DNA of 64,000 bases from NCBI GenBank assembly GCA_963777565.1, contig CAVZQZ010000009.1, forward strand, positions 806,001 through 870,000, given 5' to 3'. Of this stretch, positions 22,396-31,332 are shown in pieces. Source of the DNA: CALMEC01 sp963777565. Lineage in GTDB: Bacteria; Actinomycetota; Thermoleophilia; Miltoncostaeales; Miltoncostaeaceae. Position 1 is the stretch's first letter, and each line of letters starts with the position of its first letter. A program made the translations under genes and the position numbers. The notes under the pieces are model-generated. The model was not told where the DNA came from and ran no database searches. It worked only from the letters and a program-made list of their open reading frames with translations.

Positions 22396-24842
22396 GCGCC
22401 GCGCGCCTGCGTTTCTGGCTGCGCTGGTCGGGACGCGATCTGCGGCGGCGGTGGCTCGTCGTCGTTGCGATCTCCATGACGATCGCAATCGGCACCGGCG
22501 CCTACGCGGGGCTCTCGAGCATGTCGGAGTGGCGGCGGGCCTCGAACGACGCGAGCTACGAGAAGCTCGCCTTCCACGACCTTCGGGTCACGCTCAACCC
22601 GGGCAGCTCGCTGCCCTCCGGCGCCCTGCGGGCCGCGGTCGCGTCGATCCCGGCCCCGGGTCGGGTCGCCGCAGTGGAGGAACGGCTCGTCGCCCCCACG
22701 CAAGTCGATGCGTCGTCCCCCGGTCGCACGATCGCGACCCCCGGCCGGATCGTCGGCGTCGACGTCGGCGGTCGGGTGGCTGTCGACTCGCTGTTCGCGA
22801 AGCGCGGCCGCGTGTTGGGCCCCGCCGACGCGGCCCGGACCGTCGCGGTGCTGGACTACGGCTTCGCCCGCTCCAACCACCTCCCCGATTCGGGGACCGT
22901 CGTGCTGGCCGGAGGGCATCCGATCGACTACGTCGGGCAGGGGGTATCGCCCGAGTACTTCTACGTCACGTCCGAGGCAGCCACGCTCAGCGCCGAGGCC
23001 AACTTCGCCGTCGTCTACATGCCGCTCGCGACCGCCCAGGCCCTCACCGGCCAGCAGGGACGAATCAACGACGCGGTGCTGCGCCTGGCGCCGGGAGCCG
23101 ACGCCGCCGCCGTCCGCCGCGACCTGCAGCGCGCCCTGGCGGCGCGCCTGCCGGACGTGGGGGCGTCAGTGCTGACCCGCCGCGACAACGATGGCTACCG
23201 GATCCTTTACGACGACATCTCCGGCGATCAGGAGATCTACAACATCTTCGCGCTCATCCTGCTCGGCGCCGGCACTTTCGCCGCGTTCAACCTCGCCAGC
23301 CGGATCATCGAGTCGCAGCGCCGGGAACTCGGCGTCGGGATGGCACTCGGGGTGCCGCCCCGGTCGCTGGCCATCCGCCCGCTGCTCTTGGGCGTCCAGA
23401 TCGCCGTCCTCGGCGTCGTGCTGGGCATCCCGTTCGGCCTGTTTGTGGGCCGGAGCTTCCTCGCGGTCCTCAAGGAGGCCCTCCCGCTGCCGGTGTGGAC
23501 GTCCCCGTTCCAGCCGGGAGTCTTCGCCCGCGGCGCCGTGCTCGGGATCGTGCTCCCGATCCTCGCCACCGCCTACCCGACCGTGCGGGCCATACGGATG
23601 CCCCCAGTCCAAGCGGTGCAGGCCGGGTTCCGCGCCGCCCGCGGCGCCGGGTTGGCCGGCCTCGCGACGCGCGTGCCGCTTCCCGGCAGGACCCTCGCCC
23701 GTATGCCGCTACGGAACCTCCTGCGCGCGCCGCGGCGCACGCTGCTCACCGTGCTCGGCATCGCGGCCGCGGTGACGACCGCCGTCGGCGTCACCGGGAT
23801 GATCGACTCGTTTGTCGCGACGATCGACGAGAGCCGCTCGGCCCTGGTGGGCCCGAGCAGCGACCGGATGGCCGTCAACCTCGCCGGGTTCGTCCGACAG
23901 GACGCGCCGAGCGTCGCGCAGATCGCCGGTGACCCGCGGGTAGCGGCGGCGGAGCCTGCGGTGGTCGTCCCGGCGACCGTCGGGGCCGGCACGAAGCGAA
24001 TCGACGTCGCGCTCGAGGTAATGGACGCGGGCAGCGCGCTCTTCCGCCCGGCGCTGTCGGCAGGCCACCTCTCGCCAGGCGGCGCGGGCATTCTCATCAC
24101 GAAGAAGGCGGCGTCGGACCTCGGCGTGAGCGTCGGCGACCCCATCCTCCTGCGTCACCCGGTGCGGGTGGGCCCGACGGCGCTGCGGATGGCGGACTCG
24201 ACGGTGCGGGTCGCGGGCCTCGTCCCGAACCCGCTGCGCGTCTACGCATACATGGACCGCTCACAGGCCGGGCTGCTCAACCTTGCCGGCCTCACCAACC
24301 GCGTGAACGTCGAGCCGAAGCCGGGAATGAGCATCGACGCGCTGAAGCGATCGCTCTTGCGGATCGACGTGGTGGCGTCGGCAGATCGCGTCGCCGCGGC
24401 GAGCGAGGCGCTGAACGAGGCGCTCAGCCAGTACAACGACATCCTCAGGATCGTGGAGCTCGTCGCCTTCGCGCTCGCGCTCCTGATCGCGTTCAACTCG
24501 GCCAGCATCGCGGCCGACGAGCGGGCGCGCGAGTACGCGACCATGTTCGCGTTCGGCGTGCCGATGCGGACGGTGCTTCGCAACGCGATGGCGGAAGGCG
24601 CCGTCGCGGGCGCGCTGGCCACGGTGGTCGGGGTCGCGGGCGGCCTCCTGGTGATCCGCTACATCGTGGAGGTCACGACGCCCCGGGTGATCCCCGACCT
24701 CGGGGCGATCGTGTCGATCAGCACAGAGACGATCCTGCTCGCCGCGCTGCTGGGGGTGGTCGCCGCGACGCTCGCTCCGCTGCTCACGATCCGGAAGCTC
24801 TCCCGCATGGACGTGCCGTCGACGCTTCGGGTGGTCGAGTAG
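22392..24842 (+). CDS. ABC transporter permease with two FtsX domains
   Basis: An 816-residue permease starting at GTG 22392 in a GTGA overlap with its ATPase. An N-terminal TM helix (WLVVVAISMTIAIGTGAYAG) precedes a large extracytoplasmic domain, then FtsX domain 1 (about 280-400, IYNIFALILLGAGTFAAFNL), a second extracytoplasmic domain and FtsX domain 2 (about 680-805, VELVAFALALLIAFNSASIA). This duplicated layout is that of lipoprotein/lipid- or peptide-handling exporters. No adaptor or substrate gene is adjacent, so the cargo is unknown. Confidence 0.9.
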   Translation: MSAARLRFWLRWSGRDLRRRWLVVVAISMTIAIGTGAYAGLSSMSEWRRASNDASYEKLAFHDLRVTLNPGSSLPSGALRAAVASIPAPGRVAAVEERLVAPTQVDASSPGRTIATPGRIVGVDVGGRVAVDSLFAKRGRVLGPADAARTVAVLDYGFARSNHLPDSGTVVLAGGHPIDYVGQGVSPEYFYVTSEAATLSAEANFAVVYMPLATAQALTGQQGRINDAVLRLAPGADAAAVRRDLQRALAARLPDVGASVLTRRDNDGYRILYDDISGDQEIYNIFALILLGAGTFAAFNLASRIIESQRRELGVGMALGVPPRSLAIRPLLLGVQIAVLGVVLGIPFGLFVGRSFLAVLKEALPLPVWTSPFQPGVFARGAVLGIVLPILATAYPTVRAIRMPPVQAVQAGFRAARGAGLAGLATRVPLPGRTLARMPLRNLLRAPRRTLLTVLGIAAAVTTAVGVTGMIDSFVATIDESRSALVGPSSDRMAVNLAGFVRQDAPSVAQIAGDPRVAAAEPAVVVPATVGAGTKRIDVALEVMDAGSALFRPALSAGHLSPGGAGILITKKAASDLGVSVGDPILLRHPVRVGPTALRMADSTVRVAGLVPNPLRVYAYMDRSQAGLLNLAGLTNRVNVEPKPGMSIDALKRSLLRIDVVASADRVAAASEALNEALSQYNDILRIVELVAFALALLIAFNSASIAADERAREYATMFAFGVPMRTVLRNAMAEGAVAGALATVVGVAGGLLVIRYIVEVTTPRVIPDLGAIVSISTETILLAALLGVVAATLAPLLTIRKLSRMDVPSTLRVVE

Positions 24843-25424
24843 CGCGGGCGTCGACTCGCGCGCGACGGCGTTTGCACGTCTGACAGACCTTCGGTTGTCC
24901 CGGCTTCGGTCATCCGAAGAGTCAAGCGGGCCGCAGTGTCGTCCGCTCACACCGGCGAGAGCGGAATGCCCGGAATCAGTGTGTCGTGTGTGCCAGACAA
25001 GCCAAGAATGGCTCGCGGCGTGCACACACCGGTGCACAAACAGCCGTTACAGGCGCAGGCTGGGCTGCGGGCGCCAGATGGACGGATCGTCGCCGCAGGG
25101 GTGGGTGCCCGATGATCTGGCCCGAAAGGGAGCCTGGACGCGGACAGGGGCGTCGTATGATCGGTGTGACGATGGCACGGTACGCGAGTTCCGCCCGGAC
25201 CACGCTCGCCGAGCGCCGACCCGGCGCGCGAGAGGAGCCGGGCCGGCCGGCGCTGCCACTGCCGCCGGAGCACCCCCTCCTGGCGCTCCAGTGGGGGGCC
25301 GGGCGGTCAGCAGGATGCTGGACGCGGGCGCGGCGCTCCTTCGCCAGCCCGCCGACACGGTGGCGTAGACGGGCCCCAACGGCGAGCGCCCGCCGCCGGA
25401 CGGCGCGAGGTCAGCGCGAGCGAG
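24843..25424. other. Gene-free stretch
   Basis: Only Arg-rich shadow frames are present. No repeat copy, RNA or plausible gene was recognised. Confidence 0.45.
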
Positions 25425-25622
25425 CTACGAGAGGTACTTCCTCGTGTCGATGGTGTGCTCCTCCATGAGCTTCTTGAACGTCTCCCGCATCTCCTCGGGG
25501 TCGTCCGGGAGGCCGCCGGCCGCGAGCACCTGCTCGGCGAGCCCGGTGGCGGCGGCGCCGAGTACGGAGACGTCGCAGTGGGGACCGTGGCGCTCGAGCA
25601 CCACACAGCAACCGGACTCCAC
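25425..25622 (-). CDS. Small hypothetical protein
   Basis: A possible 65-residue protein from GTG 25622: VESGCCVVLERHGPHCDVSV, LGAAATGLAEQVLAAGGLPD, then DPEEMRETFKKLMEEHTIDT. The composition is balanced (acidic and basic residues, no Arg excess), unlike the shadow frames nearby. There is no signal peptide, TM segment or recognisable family. The frame extends upstream into repeat module S, so the true start is uncertain. It may be a remnant of a longer gene cut by the repeat. Confidence 0.4.
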   Translation of the reverse strand: MESGCCVVLERHGPHCDVSVLGAAATGLAEQVLAAGGLPDDPEEMRETFKKLMEEHTIDTRKYLS

Positions 25623-25639
25623 CCGCCACGGGCGTCGCC

Positions 25640-25749
25640 TCAGTCGGGTCAACAGGGGTCAACACGACCACGGAGATTGGGTGGGATCGACCTCCCCGCT
25701 CCCATGCCTGCATATCGGTCGCCTCCATGAAGATCGACTGAGACGCTGA
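25640..25749 (+). repeat. Repeat module S, copy 2
   Basis: GGGTC boxes at 25646 and 25656, then AACACGACCACGGAGATTGG and GGTGGGATCGACC. It matches 14577-14690 and also leads into a Met-type fragment. Confidence 0.6.
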
Positions 25750-25798
25750 GAGCGACTCATGAATCCCCGTGTCACAGGTTCGAGTCCTGCCGCGACCA
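25750..25798 (+). mobile_element. tRNA-Met-like 3' fragment
   Basis: GCGACTCATGAATCCCCGTG through CGAGTCCTGCCGCGACCA, with one insertion in the anticodon loop and three substitutions relative to the intact tRNA. It has no 5' half. Confidence 0.7.
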
Positions 25799-25965
25799 TC
25801 GAGCTGTTCCCTGCTCATGACCACCTCGTGCTTGAGGGTGGATGAGGCAAATCGCCGTTTGGGCAGCAGGTGGGCAACACCCCCACCATTCCCCCTTACT
25901 CGTGCCCGCCATCGGACAGCCCGATCCGTGCTCCCAGCCTCGGGAGAGGAGATGGTGCGGGAGGG
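25799..25965 (+). repeat. Repeat module R, copy 4
   Basis: Boxes GGGCAGCA (25861) and GGGCAACA (25872), CCCCCACCATTCCCCC, and CTCCCAGCCTCGGGAGAGGA. It follows the Met-type fragment as at 14740 and 21335. Confidence 0.7.
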
Positions 25966-26159
25966 GTGCACCAGCAGCCGAGAGGTACGGAGATCTGCGG
26001 AAGAGTGACCATGTCCAGTCCGCGCGGGTGGCCTGCCGAACGTGGATAGGACCCGGCTGGAGGGGAGGAGGATCGCATGCTCGTCTGGAACCACCAGGTA
26101 GAAGACGCGAGCACCACCAGGTCGTCGGCGCCCGTCTGCGCCTCCGGTGGAAAGGGACA

Positions 26160-26843
26160 TCAGTCTGATCTCGTTTGGGGCTTGGCCAGGAGGATGTGCA
26201 GGCTGACGGCGAGCACCCACGTCGGGAAGAGCAATTCGACCCAGGCGAGGGAACCCGACGTCACCAGCAGGACGACCGCGATCGCGTACCCGGCGGCGGC
26301 CAACCAGCGAGGTCCGGTTGCGGTGCGGTGCAGGATCGTCGAGGTGGCGATCGTGAACACCGCCGCCATTCGCATGGAGTAGACGGTGAGCAGCTGGCTG
26401 GTCATGTGCCGGCCCGTCCTCCACGCGTCAGAGTTGACCAGGCTCGCGCCCTCCTCACCTGCGCTCTCGATCAGGCCTGCGGCGGCGGCCGCGGCGGCGA
26501 AGAGCATCGCGATGAACAGCAGGCCGCTTCCCAGGAATACCGTCGCGAAGAAGCGGTCCTCTGAGTCGCCGATGCGATCGCGCACGACGGCGATGAACCA
26601 GAGAAACGCGATCCCGGCGAAGGGCACCAGCCCGAGCGCCAGGAGCACCGCGCCTCGCCGTGAGCTATCCGACAGCAGTTGCCCGACGTCGCTCGGCTTG
26701 GTGGGCACCGCCCAGTGGATCAGCACCAGGGCGGTCGTGAACAGGACGGAGAAGGCGATACCTGCCAGCGCGGCAGAGCGGGGTGTCCGCAGGGACGGGC
26801 GTACAATCTCCCGCTCCGCCTTCTCAGCGGGTCCACTCGTCAT
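26160..26843 (-). CDS. Multi-pass membrane protein, unknown function
   Basis: A 227-residue protein starting MTSGPAEKAEREIVRPSLRT. Five or six hydrophobic helices are apparent, including AALAGIAFSVLFTTALVLIH, GAVLLALGLVPFAGIAFLWF, a poly-Ala helix around FAAAAAAAGLI and a C-terminal pair around YAIAVVLLVTSGSLAW. Charged loops such as VRDRIGDSEDRFFAT separate them. It resembles conserved actinobacterial membrane proteins of unknown function. No catalytic motif is visible. It is bordered on both sides by repeat modules. Confidence 0.7.
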   Translation of the reverse strand: MTSGPAEKAEREIVRPSLRTPRSAALAGIAFSVLFTTALVLIHWAVPTKPSDVGQLLSDSSRRGAVLLALGLVPFAGIAFLWFIAVVRDRIGDSEDRFFATVFLGSGLLFIAMLFAAAAAAAGLIESAGEEGASLVNSDAWRTGRHMTSQLLTVYSMRMAAVFTIATSTILHRTATGPRWLAAAGYAIAVVLLVTSGSLAWVELLFPTWVLAVSLHILLAKPQTRSD

Positions 26844-26879
26844 GGGCTCGCGGGATCTCTCGGGCTCACTGGAGAACCA

Positions 26880-27130
26880 CCCCTGGTGTGTAGACCTCGC
26901 TCGGCAGGATGATGCGGATCCGCTTCTGCGGCCCCTGTTCCTCGGGCTCCGTGCGATGTGTTCGTCATGAGCAGTTCTGTTCAGTGGGTGGCCGACTCCG
27001 CCGCGCCTGGGGCATTCTGTCGCACGTCGAGGACGGAACATGAGCACGGCCTTCAGCGAGCAAGGGGCCGAAGAGGGAATGGTTCCCTCTCCCGAGGGCT
27101 TCGGCCAGCAAACCCCGATGGGAGGCCGGA
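26880..27130 (-). repeat. Repeat module P, copy 4 (reverse strand)
   Basis: Read on the - strand: CTCGGGAGAGGGAACCATTC, CTTCGGCCCCTTGCTCGCTG, GTGCTCATGTTCCGTCCTCG, then a short ORF from ATG near 26968 (MTNTSHGAREQGPQKRIRII, LPSEVYTPGVVLQ, stop). It is the only module in inverted orientation. Confidence 0.65.
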
Positions 27131-27303
27131 CAAGACAAGTGTCCGACGTACCACCTGAATCACCTCCCCCGAGCGGGGAGATCTCCGCACGGCGACCTCG
27201 GTGCATCCATTGACACCGAAACCGGCAAGGGCTCTACTGGATGGGCAGACGAGAGACGGTCTCGTTGGCCGCGCTCACAGGCGCTTGATGAAAGGGCGGC
27301 AGC

Positions 27304-27675
27304 ATGTCGCACATGGGAAAATCGCACATCATCATCATGTGGACGGTGGGGCCGAATGAAGTGACCGAGGGAGATCGCATCTTCGCGAGCCACGGCGAGT
27401 GGATGAAGGGGCATCCCCGCACGGGCGATGTGGCGCTACTGGACTACACCATCTCCAAGGGCCCGGAACTGTCGAACCCATTGGACCCGAACTCGGAGCC
27501 GACCGGCAAGACGATCTTCGTGCTCGATGAGTACTACGAGTCACCGGCCGGCATCGCCAGACACTGGCAGGACGCGACAGACAACTGGCAAGACCTGGGC
27601 GCCATCGTGGCGTGGAGCGCCAAGGGCACGGTGGCGACGTTGCATAACGGCACGGCTGTCCAGGCACTCTGGTAG
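27304..27675 (+). CDS. Hypothetical 123-residue protein
   Basis: It starts MSHMGKSHIIIMWTVGPNEV behind AAAGGGCGGCAGC. A compact alpha/beta composition is seen: VALLDYTISKGPELSNPLDP, then TGKTIFVLDEYYESPAGIAR, HWQDATDNWQDLGAIVAWSA and a C-terminal strand TVATLHNGTAVQALW. The pattern (strand, DEYYESPAGIARHW helix, strand) resembles the dimeric alpha/beta-barrel (ABM-like) class, which would fit the similar protein at 31042, but I cannot name the family. Confidence 0.7.
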   Translation: MSHMGKSHIIIMWTVGPNEVTEGDRIFASHGEWMKGHPRTGDVALLDYTISKGPELSNPLDPNSEPTGKTIFVLDEYYESPAGIARHWQDATDNWQDLGAIVAWSAKGTVATLHNGTAVQALW

Positions 27676-27688
27676 GCGCCTGACTGGT

Positions 27689-27725
27689 ACCCGCGCCGTC
27701 ACTGAAGACCGCAGCCGGCGCGGGT
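27689..27725 (+). terminator. Terminator-like hairpin
   Basis: ACCCGCGCCG (27689-27698) and CGGCGCGGGT (27716-27725) form a 10-bp stem 13 bases after the preceding stop codon. Confidence 0.5.
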
Positions 27726-27839
27726 GGCGCCGGCTGTGCCCGGCCCGCAAATGGCGAAGCGGCGCCACTCCCCTTCGCGTAGGGAGCCGTCGCCACGAGA
27801 TCACGAGCCGCGGCGTCGTGGCCGACGGCAGCGGTGGCG

Positions 27840-28315
27840 CCGTCTGCCCCTCAGAAGTCGAGGCAGTCCGCGCGAGGGGCCGATTCTGGATGCGCATCCA
27901 GAGGACCAGGGCCAGCGCCAGTTTGAGCCCGAGGTCGAACACCAGCACCCAGGTCCAGTTGAACCAGTCGGAGATATCCGACTGGTAGAAGAACAGCGAA
28001 AGCAGCGTCCCGCCGATCGCAAGGAATCCGGCGACGACGAGGATGGCGATGTCCGGCCCTGGTGGCGCTCGCGCGCCGGGGCCCGCTGCGACACAGGCTC
28101 ACGGTCCTCGACCCGGGCCTGCTCCCGCGCCGGATCCACGACGACATGGGTGATCGGCACGTCGAACCGCCCCCGGGCCTGGCTGACGACCCTCCTCCAG
28201 CCAGTTGCTGTGCTCGGGCGGGTGTGTCGCGATGATGACCCCGTCCGGCGAGTACGTGCGCATCGCGTCTGCGAGCGCCTGGAAGCTGTCAATGACAACG
28301 ACGGGCGACCTCGCT
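27840..28315 (-). pseudogene. Decayed universal-stress-like protein with TM tail
   Basis: Recognisable pieces in different - strand frames: VIDSFQALADAMRTYSPDGV followed by IIATHPPEHSNWLEEG (28315-28200), then VVSQARGRFDVPITHVVVDP (about 28200-28135), then DIAILVVAGFLAIGGTLLSL and WFNWTWVLVFDLGLKLALAL (about 28050-27910). The ISTHPP...NWLE...THVVVD pattern is that of actinobacterial universal-stress-like proteins fused to a two-helix membrane tail. At least two frameshifts and a lost N-terminus make it inactive as it stands. Confidence 0.6.
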
Positions 28316-28654
28316 GGTCGGGCGCGCAGCGAGGTGCGGAATCTCCGCTTGACGCTTCGGGCATTACCCGCACGGTGGGCGAAGTCACCTCCGGCAGGCT
28401 TCGACGCGTCGCCGGCCAGGTACCTCTGCGAGGAGCGAATCGGGAGGGCACCTGATCGGGGGTGTGGCGATCTGCGCACGACCCGCTTCAACCCGGTACA
28501 CCGGGGGGGTCGTACGGGTATGGCGGGGAACGGTTGGCGCGGGCGTGGACGCGTCTGGGACTGTCCGGCTCGATCACGTTCGCAGCGCCTTGACGGGTGT
28601 CGGTTCTCTTCGAAGAATGGCCGTGCTGACGGCATGCGAGGAGGAGGGGACGAC
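28316..28654. other. Gene-free stretch
   Basis: No ORF with coding character was found; it possibly includes decayed N-terminal sequence of the preceding pseudogene. The last 20 bases hold the ribosome-binding site AGGAGG of the next gene. Confidence 0.4.
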
Positions 28655-29053
28655 ATGGCGCTCACCAAGCTCGAGGCGGCGTGGAACGGACGAAGCGGAG
28701 AATCGGTGGCCAAGGCCTACGCACCGGATGGCGTGCGCATCGAGTACGCCCTGCCCGGCGCCCGCCTGGAAGGCCGCGAAGCGATCGCAGCTCACACGCA
28801 GAACTACATCCACGCGGTGCCCGACTGCGTGCTTGAGACCGTCAACGAGACACGCGGCGACGACGGCACCGTCACACTGGAATGGATCTGGCGGGGTACT
28901 CACACCGGCGAGCTGCCCGACCTGCCAGCGCTGGGGGCCACGGTGGAACTGCACGGGGTGAGCGTCTGCGAGATGGATGGTGACCTCGTCAAGACCGAAC
29001 GGGTCTATTGGGACGGCGCGACCCTTCTGGCCGGGGCGGGACTCTTGGGCTGA
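28655..29053 (+). CDS. SnoaL-like ester-cyclase-type protein
   Basis: A 132-residue protein starting at ATG 28655, behind AGGAGG. SnoaL-like features: AAWNGRSGESVAKAYAPDGV, RLEGREAIAAHTQNYIHAVP (the A-IAxHxxxYxxAVPD pattern of ester cyclases), DGTVTLEWIWRGTHTGEL, and VSVCEMDGDLVKTERVYWDG at the end. Members catalyse ring closure or hydration, or act as scavenging enzymes, in polyketide and stress pathways. It is isolated between a pseudogene and a repeat cluster, so its partner pathway is unknown. Confidence 0.82.
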   Translation: MALTKLEAAWNGRSGESVAKAYAPDGVRIEYALPGARLEGREAIAAHTQNYIHAVPDCVLETVNETRGDDGTVTLEWIWRGTHTGELPDLPALGATVELHGVSVCEMDGDLVKTERVYWDGATLLAGAGLLG

Positions 29054-29169
29054 GCCCGGCCGTGAACCCGCTCCTCGCCGCTCCCGGGTGATGGTCGACA
29101 TGTGTCGCCCACCATCGAGAATCAGCAGCCGCAGCGACCGACAACGCGACTTTCCCGACCCCCGACGAA

Positions 29170-29302
29170 CTCTCGGGAGTGGGTAACAACCTGGGCAACG
29201 CTCGGGGTCGAAACCACATCAACGACCGCGCACCGAACGACAGGTGTGATCCCGGTCAGCAAGCGGGAACCCACAGCACCGGCCGGAAGGGAGAAGCCCC
29301 GA
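29170..29302 (+). repeat. Repeat module Q, copy 3
   Basis: Boxes GGGTAACA (29181) and GGGCAACG (29193), GAACGACAGGTGTGATCCCG and GGAGAAGCCCCGAGCGGA, matching 9040-9171. Confidence 0.7.
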
Positions 29303-29348
29303 GCGGACCTCTGTCCCGAGGTGTCCTGGTTCGAGTCTCAGACGGCCG
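29303..29348 (+). mobile_element. Degenerate tRNA-like 3' fragment
   Basis: GGACCTCTGTCCCGAGGTGT, GGTTCGAGTC and a decayed acceptor end. The T-arm-like part is recognisable and the anticodon arm is not assignable. Its position after module Q and before module T is the main evidence. Confidence 0.4.
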
Positions 29349-29452
29349 ATGCCCCTGATCCCTCATCAAGTAAGGGACATGATCCTGGTGCAATCCCGCG
29401 ACACCGGACGTCTCGCTCGGGCCAACGCAGGGGTCAACAACTGCCGCGCTCG
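29349..29452 (+). repeat. Repeat module T, copy 2
   Basis: CTGATCCCTCATCAAGTAAG, GCAATCCCGCGACACCGGAC, with boxes GGGCCAAC (29419) and GGGTCAAC (29431). It matches 6851-6954. It overlaps the 3' end of the SRPBCC gene. Confidence 0.65.
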
Positions 29453-30138
29453 ACGCGTCGCCTCAGGTTTGCGAATTGGCGGGTTTGCATGACCCAGTGG
29501 GATGGCTCCAGGAGCATGACGCTCGCGGCGGGCTGCAGCCACCGCGGCCGCAGCGACCAATAGCCGCTGACCACAAGCCTGGTGCGGTCACCCGGCAGTC
29601 GTTCCAGAAGAAAGCCCCAAGTCGAGTCGGTGGAGAAACGAGGCCGCACTCCCGCTGGGTCGAACGGGCGGCCGCGCAGGTCGAGCGACATGCGCAGACA
29701 CAGGAAGCGCTCCCGCTCGAGCGCCGCAACCTCCCACCATTCGCTCCCGTCGGGCGTCGCGGTGAAGCGGTCGCCGATGGCGATCTCCTGCCACTCAGGA
29801 TGGATCCTCTCCGCGCTGCGGAGGCCGAAGTTGTCGAGCCGGTCCCAGCTGTACCAGCCGCCTCGATCGACGCCCATCTGCACGAGCCACGGCCAGACCT
29901 GCGAGGGCGGGGCGTCGATCGTCACGGCCATCGTCGCGCTGCGCTTGCCGCCCGGGATGAGATCGGCACCGGGGTACCGCCGCCGCACTTCCTCGTCGGT
30001 CGCCCCCCAGCGAAGCAGCCGTGGTCGCACGCATAACACGTAGCCGGCCACGAGACCGACAGCAGCGGCGAGCGCAACGCGAACGGTCGCCAGTCCGAGC
30101 ACCGCGGGCCTCGCCCGTCCTGCCGCAACACGCTTCAT
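29434..30138 (-). CDS. SRPBCC-fold protein with N-terminal membrane helix
   Basis: A 234-residue protein. A TM helix (VRVALAAAVGLVAGYVLCVR) is followed by an SRPBCC/polyketide-cyclase-like domain: MAVTIDAPPSQVWPWLVQMG, GGWYSWDRLDNFG, GDRFTATPDG and TWGFLLERLPGDRTRLVVSG. This WPWLVQMG...GGWYSWD form is a common actinobacterial subgroup that binds hydrophobic ligands. The final codons (VERGSC, stop) lie in repeat module T, so the repeat insertion supplies the stop codon and may have truncated a longer C-terminus. Confidence 0.82.
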   Translation of the reverse strand: MKRVAAGRARPAVLGLATVRVALAAAVGLVAGYVLCVRPRLLRWGATDEEVRRRYPGADLIPGGKRSATMAVTIDAPPSQVWPWLVQMGVDRGGWYSWDRLDNFGLRSAERIHPEWQEIAIGDRFTATPDGSEWWEVAALERERFLCLRMSLDLRGRPFDPAGVRPRFSTDSTWGFLLERLPGDRTRLVVSGYWSLRPRWLQPAASVMLLEPSHWVMQTRQFANLRRRVERGSC

Positions 30139-30579
30139 CACATGAGCCCTCCCAAGACGAATGTCAAGGACTTGTCGGCCTTCCCCAGTCTGAAGCAAAC
30201 GATGCGGGCGGCAGGGCGACGCGACACCGGCGTGCGGGCGCTCACGCTGCCCACGCGACTTGCTTCCATCATCGGTTTGCATGGTTGTCGTGTGGTTCGC
30301 CGATCTCGACCGGCACGTCGCGGGCGGACTACGAAGACGCTCGCCAACGCTTCTACACCCGAGCAATCCACCATCGACAAGCTCAAACGGGCCTGGACGT
30401 TGGAATCGAGCCAGCGCCCTGCGGGGTGTGGTTCGGCAAACCCTAGGGTCCCTTGGTGCGCGCCCGTCGGCGCACGACAGTCGTGCTCATGCCCGATCCG
30501 AACGGGCAGGCTCAGGACAACTTCTCGCGTCTGACGCGAGACCCCGCGTCGGACCGCGACTTAATGAAAGGACACTTCC
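30139..30579. other. Gene-free stretch
   Basis: Short broken frames only (for example RADYEDARQRFYTRAIHHRQ near 30330) that might be gene debris; nothing could be identified. Confidence 0.35.
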
Positions 30580-30807
30580 GTGTCGCAGTACCCGATGGAC
30601 GACGACATGTTGATCGGCGACGGAGGCAACCTGGCGGTGTACGAGCGGCCCGACGGGAGCCGCTACGCTCTCGACCGGGAGGGCCACGGCCACGAGCTCT
30701 GCTGGGGGGAGGGCGTCCTCGGCCCCGCCCGGTTCGACTCACGGGCCCTCTCCGATGGCAACTGGCCCGGCTCGCGCTCCCGGATCGCGGTGCTCGCGCG
30801 AACCTGA
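30580..30807 (+). CDS. Small acidic hypothetical protein
   Basis: A 75-residue protein from GTG 30580 with GAAAGGA eight bases upstream. Sequence features: MSQYPMDDDMLIGDGGNLAV, YERPDGSRYALDREGHGHEL, CWGEGVLGPARFDSRALSDG. It is soluble with no TM segment and one Cys. The family is unknown. It is followed by a strong hairpin, supporting a genuine monocistronic unit. Confidence 0.6.
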   Translation: MSQYPMDDDMLIGDGGNLAVYERPDGSRYALDREGHGHELCWGEGVLGPARFDSRALSDGNWPGSRSRIAVLART

Positions 30808-30866
30808 CACCCGGACACGAGAGAAACGCAGTCACCCGCCATTCGAACGCTCACAAGAGGCGGTAC

Positions 30867-30900
30867 GCCGTCCCGGGTCCTCGCACCGGCCCGGGACGGC
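30867..30900 (+). terminator. Terminator hairpin
   Basis: Perfect 11-bp arms GCCGTCCCGGG and complement (30867-30877, 30890-30900) with a 12-nt loop, 60 bases after the preceding stop. Confidence 0.7.
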
Positions 30901-31041
30901 GGCTGGTGGAAGTCGCGCGGCGGGCGGACACGCACCCGGGCCGGTGGCGCTCGCGTCGTTCCTCGATCAGCATTCGGAGCGGTTCGGGCGGGATCCGACC
31001 CGACACCAAGGCGAACGAACCGACCGACGGGGGGGAACGAG

Positions 31042-31332
31042 ATGGCGTACGGGATTGTGCATCAGTTCGCAGATGGCACGAAGGAGCAGTACGAGGCGTC
31101 GATCGCGGCCGTGCATCCGAGCGACGGCGGCCTCCCGGAGGGTCAGCTGTTTCACGCGGCTGGCCCGTCGGCTGGCGGCTGGACGATCGTCGCGGTCCAC
31201 GACTCGCAGGAAAGCTGGGAGCGGTTCCGCGACGGTGTCCTGATGCCACGGATGACACAAGGCATCGAAGGCGGTTTCACGAATCCGCCCCAGGAGACGA
31301 CGTTCGAGGTGTACAACCAGGCGACGCCCTGA
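31042..31332 (+). CDS. Dimeric alpha/beta-barrel-like small protein
   Basis: A 96-residue protein starting MAYGIVHQFADGTKEQYEAS, behind GGGGGGAACGAG. It has the layout of ABM/dimeric alpha-beta-barrel proteins: strand YGIVHQF, helix GTKEQYEASIAAVHP, strand GGWTIVAVHDSQESWERFRD and a C-terminal ETTFEVYN strand. The FxxGTxEQYEAS...WxxFRD pattern is frequent in actinobacterial proteins of unknown function. It may form a small ligand-binding dimer. Confidence 0.72.
   Translation: MAYGIVHQFADGTKEQYEASIAAVHPSDGGLPEGQLFHAAGPSAGGWTIVAVHDSQESWERFRDGVLMPRMTQGIEGGFTNPPQETTFEVYNQATP

Noticed and set aside
22451..23932. Alternative + strand ORF inside the ABC permease
   Set aside because: Arg/Ala-rich shadow of the permease in the +1 frame.
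24895..25368. 157-codon ORF in the gene-free stretch after the ABC permease
   Set aside because: Composition rises to Arg/Ala/Pro repeats, no ribosome-binding site, no domain; treated as non-coding.
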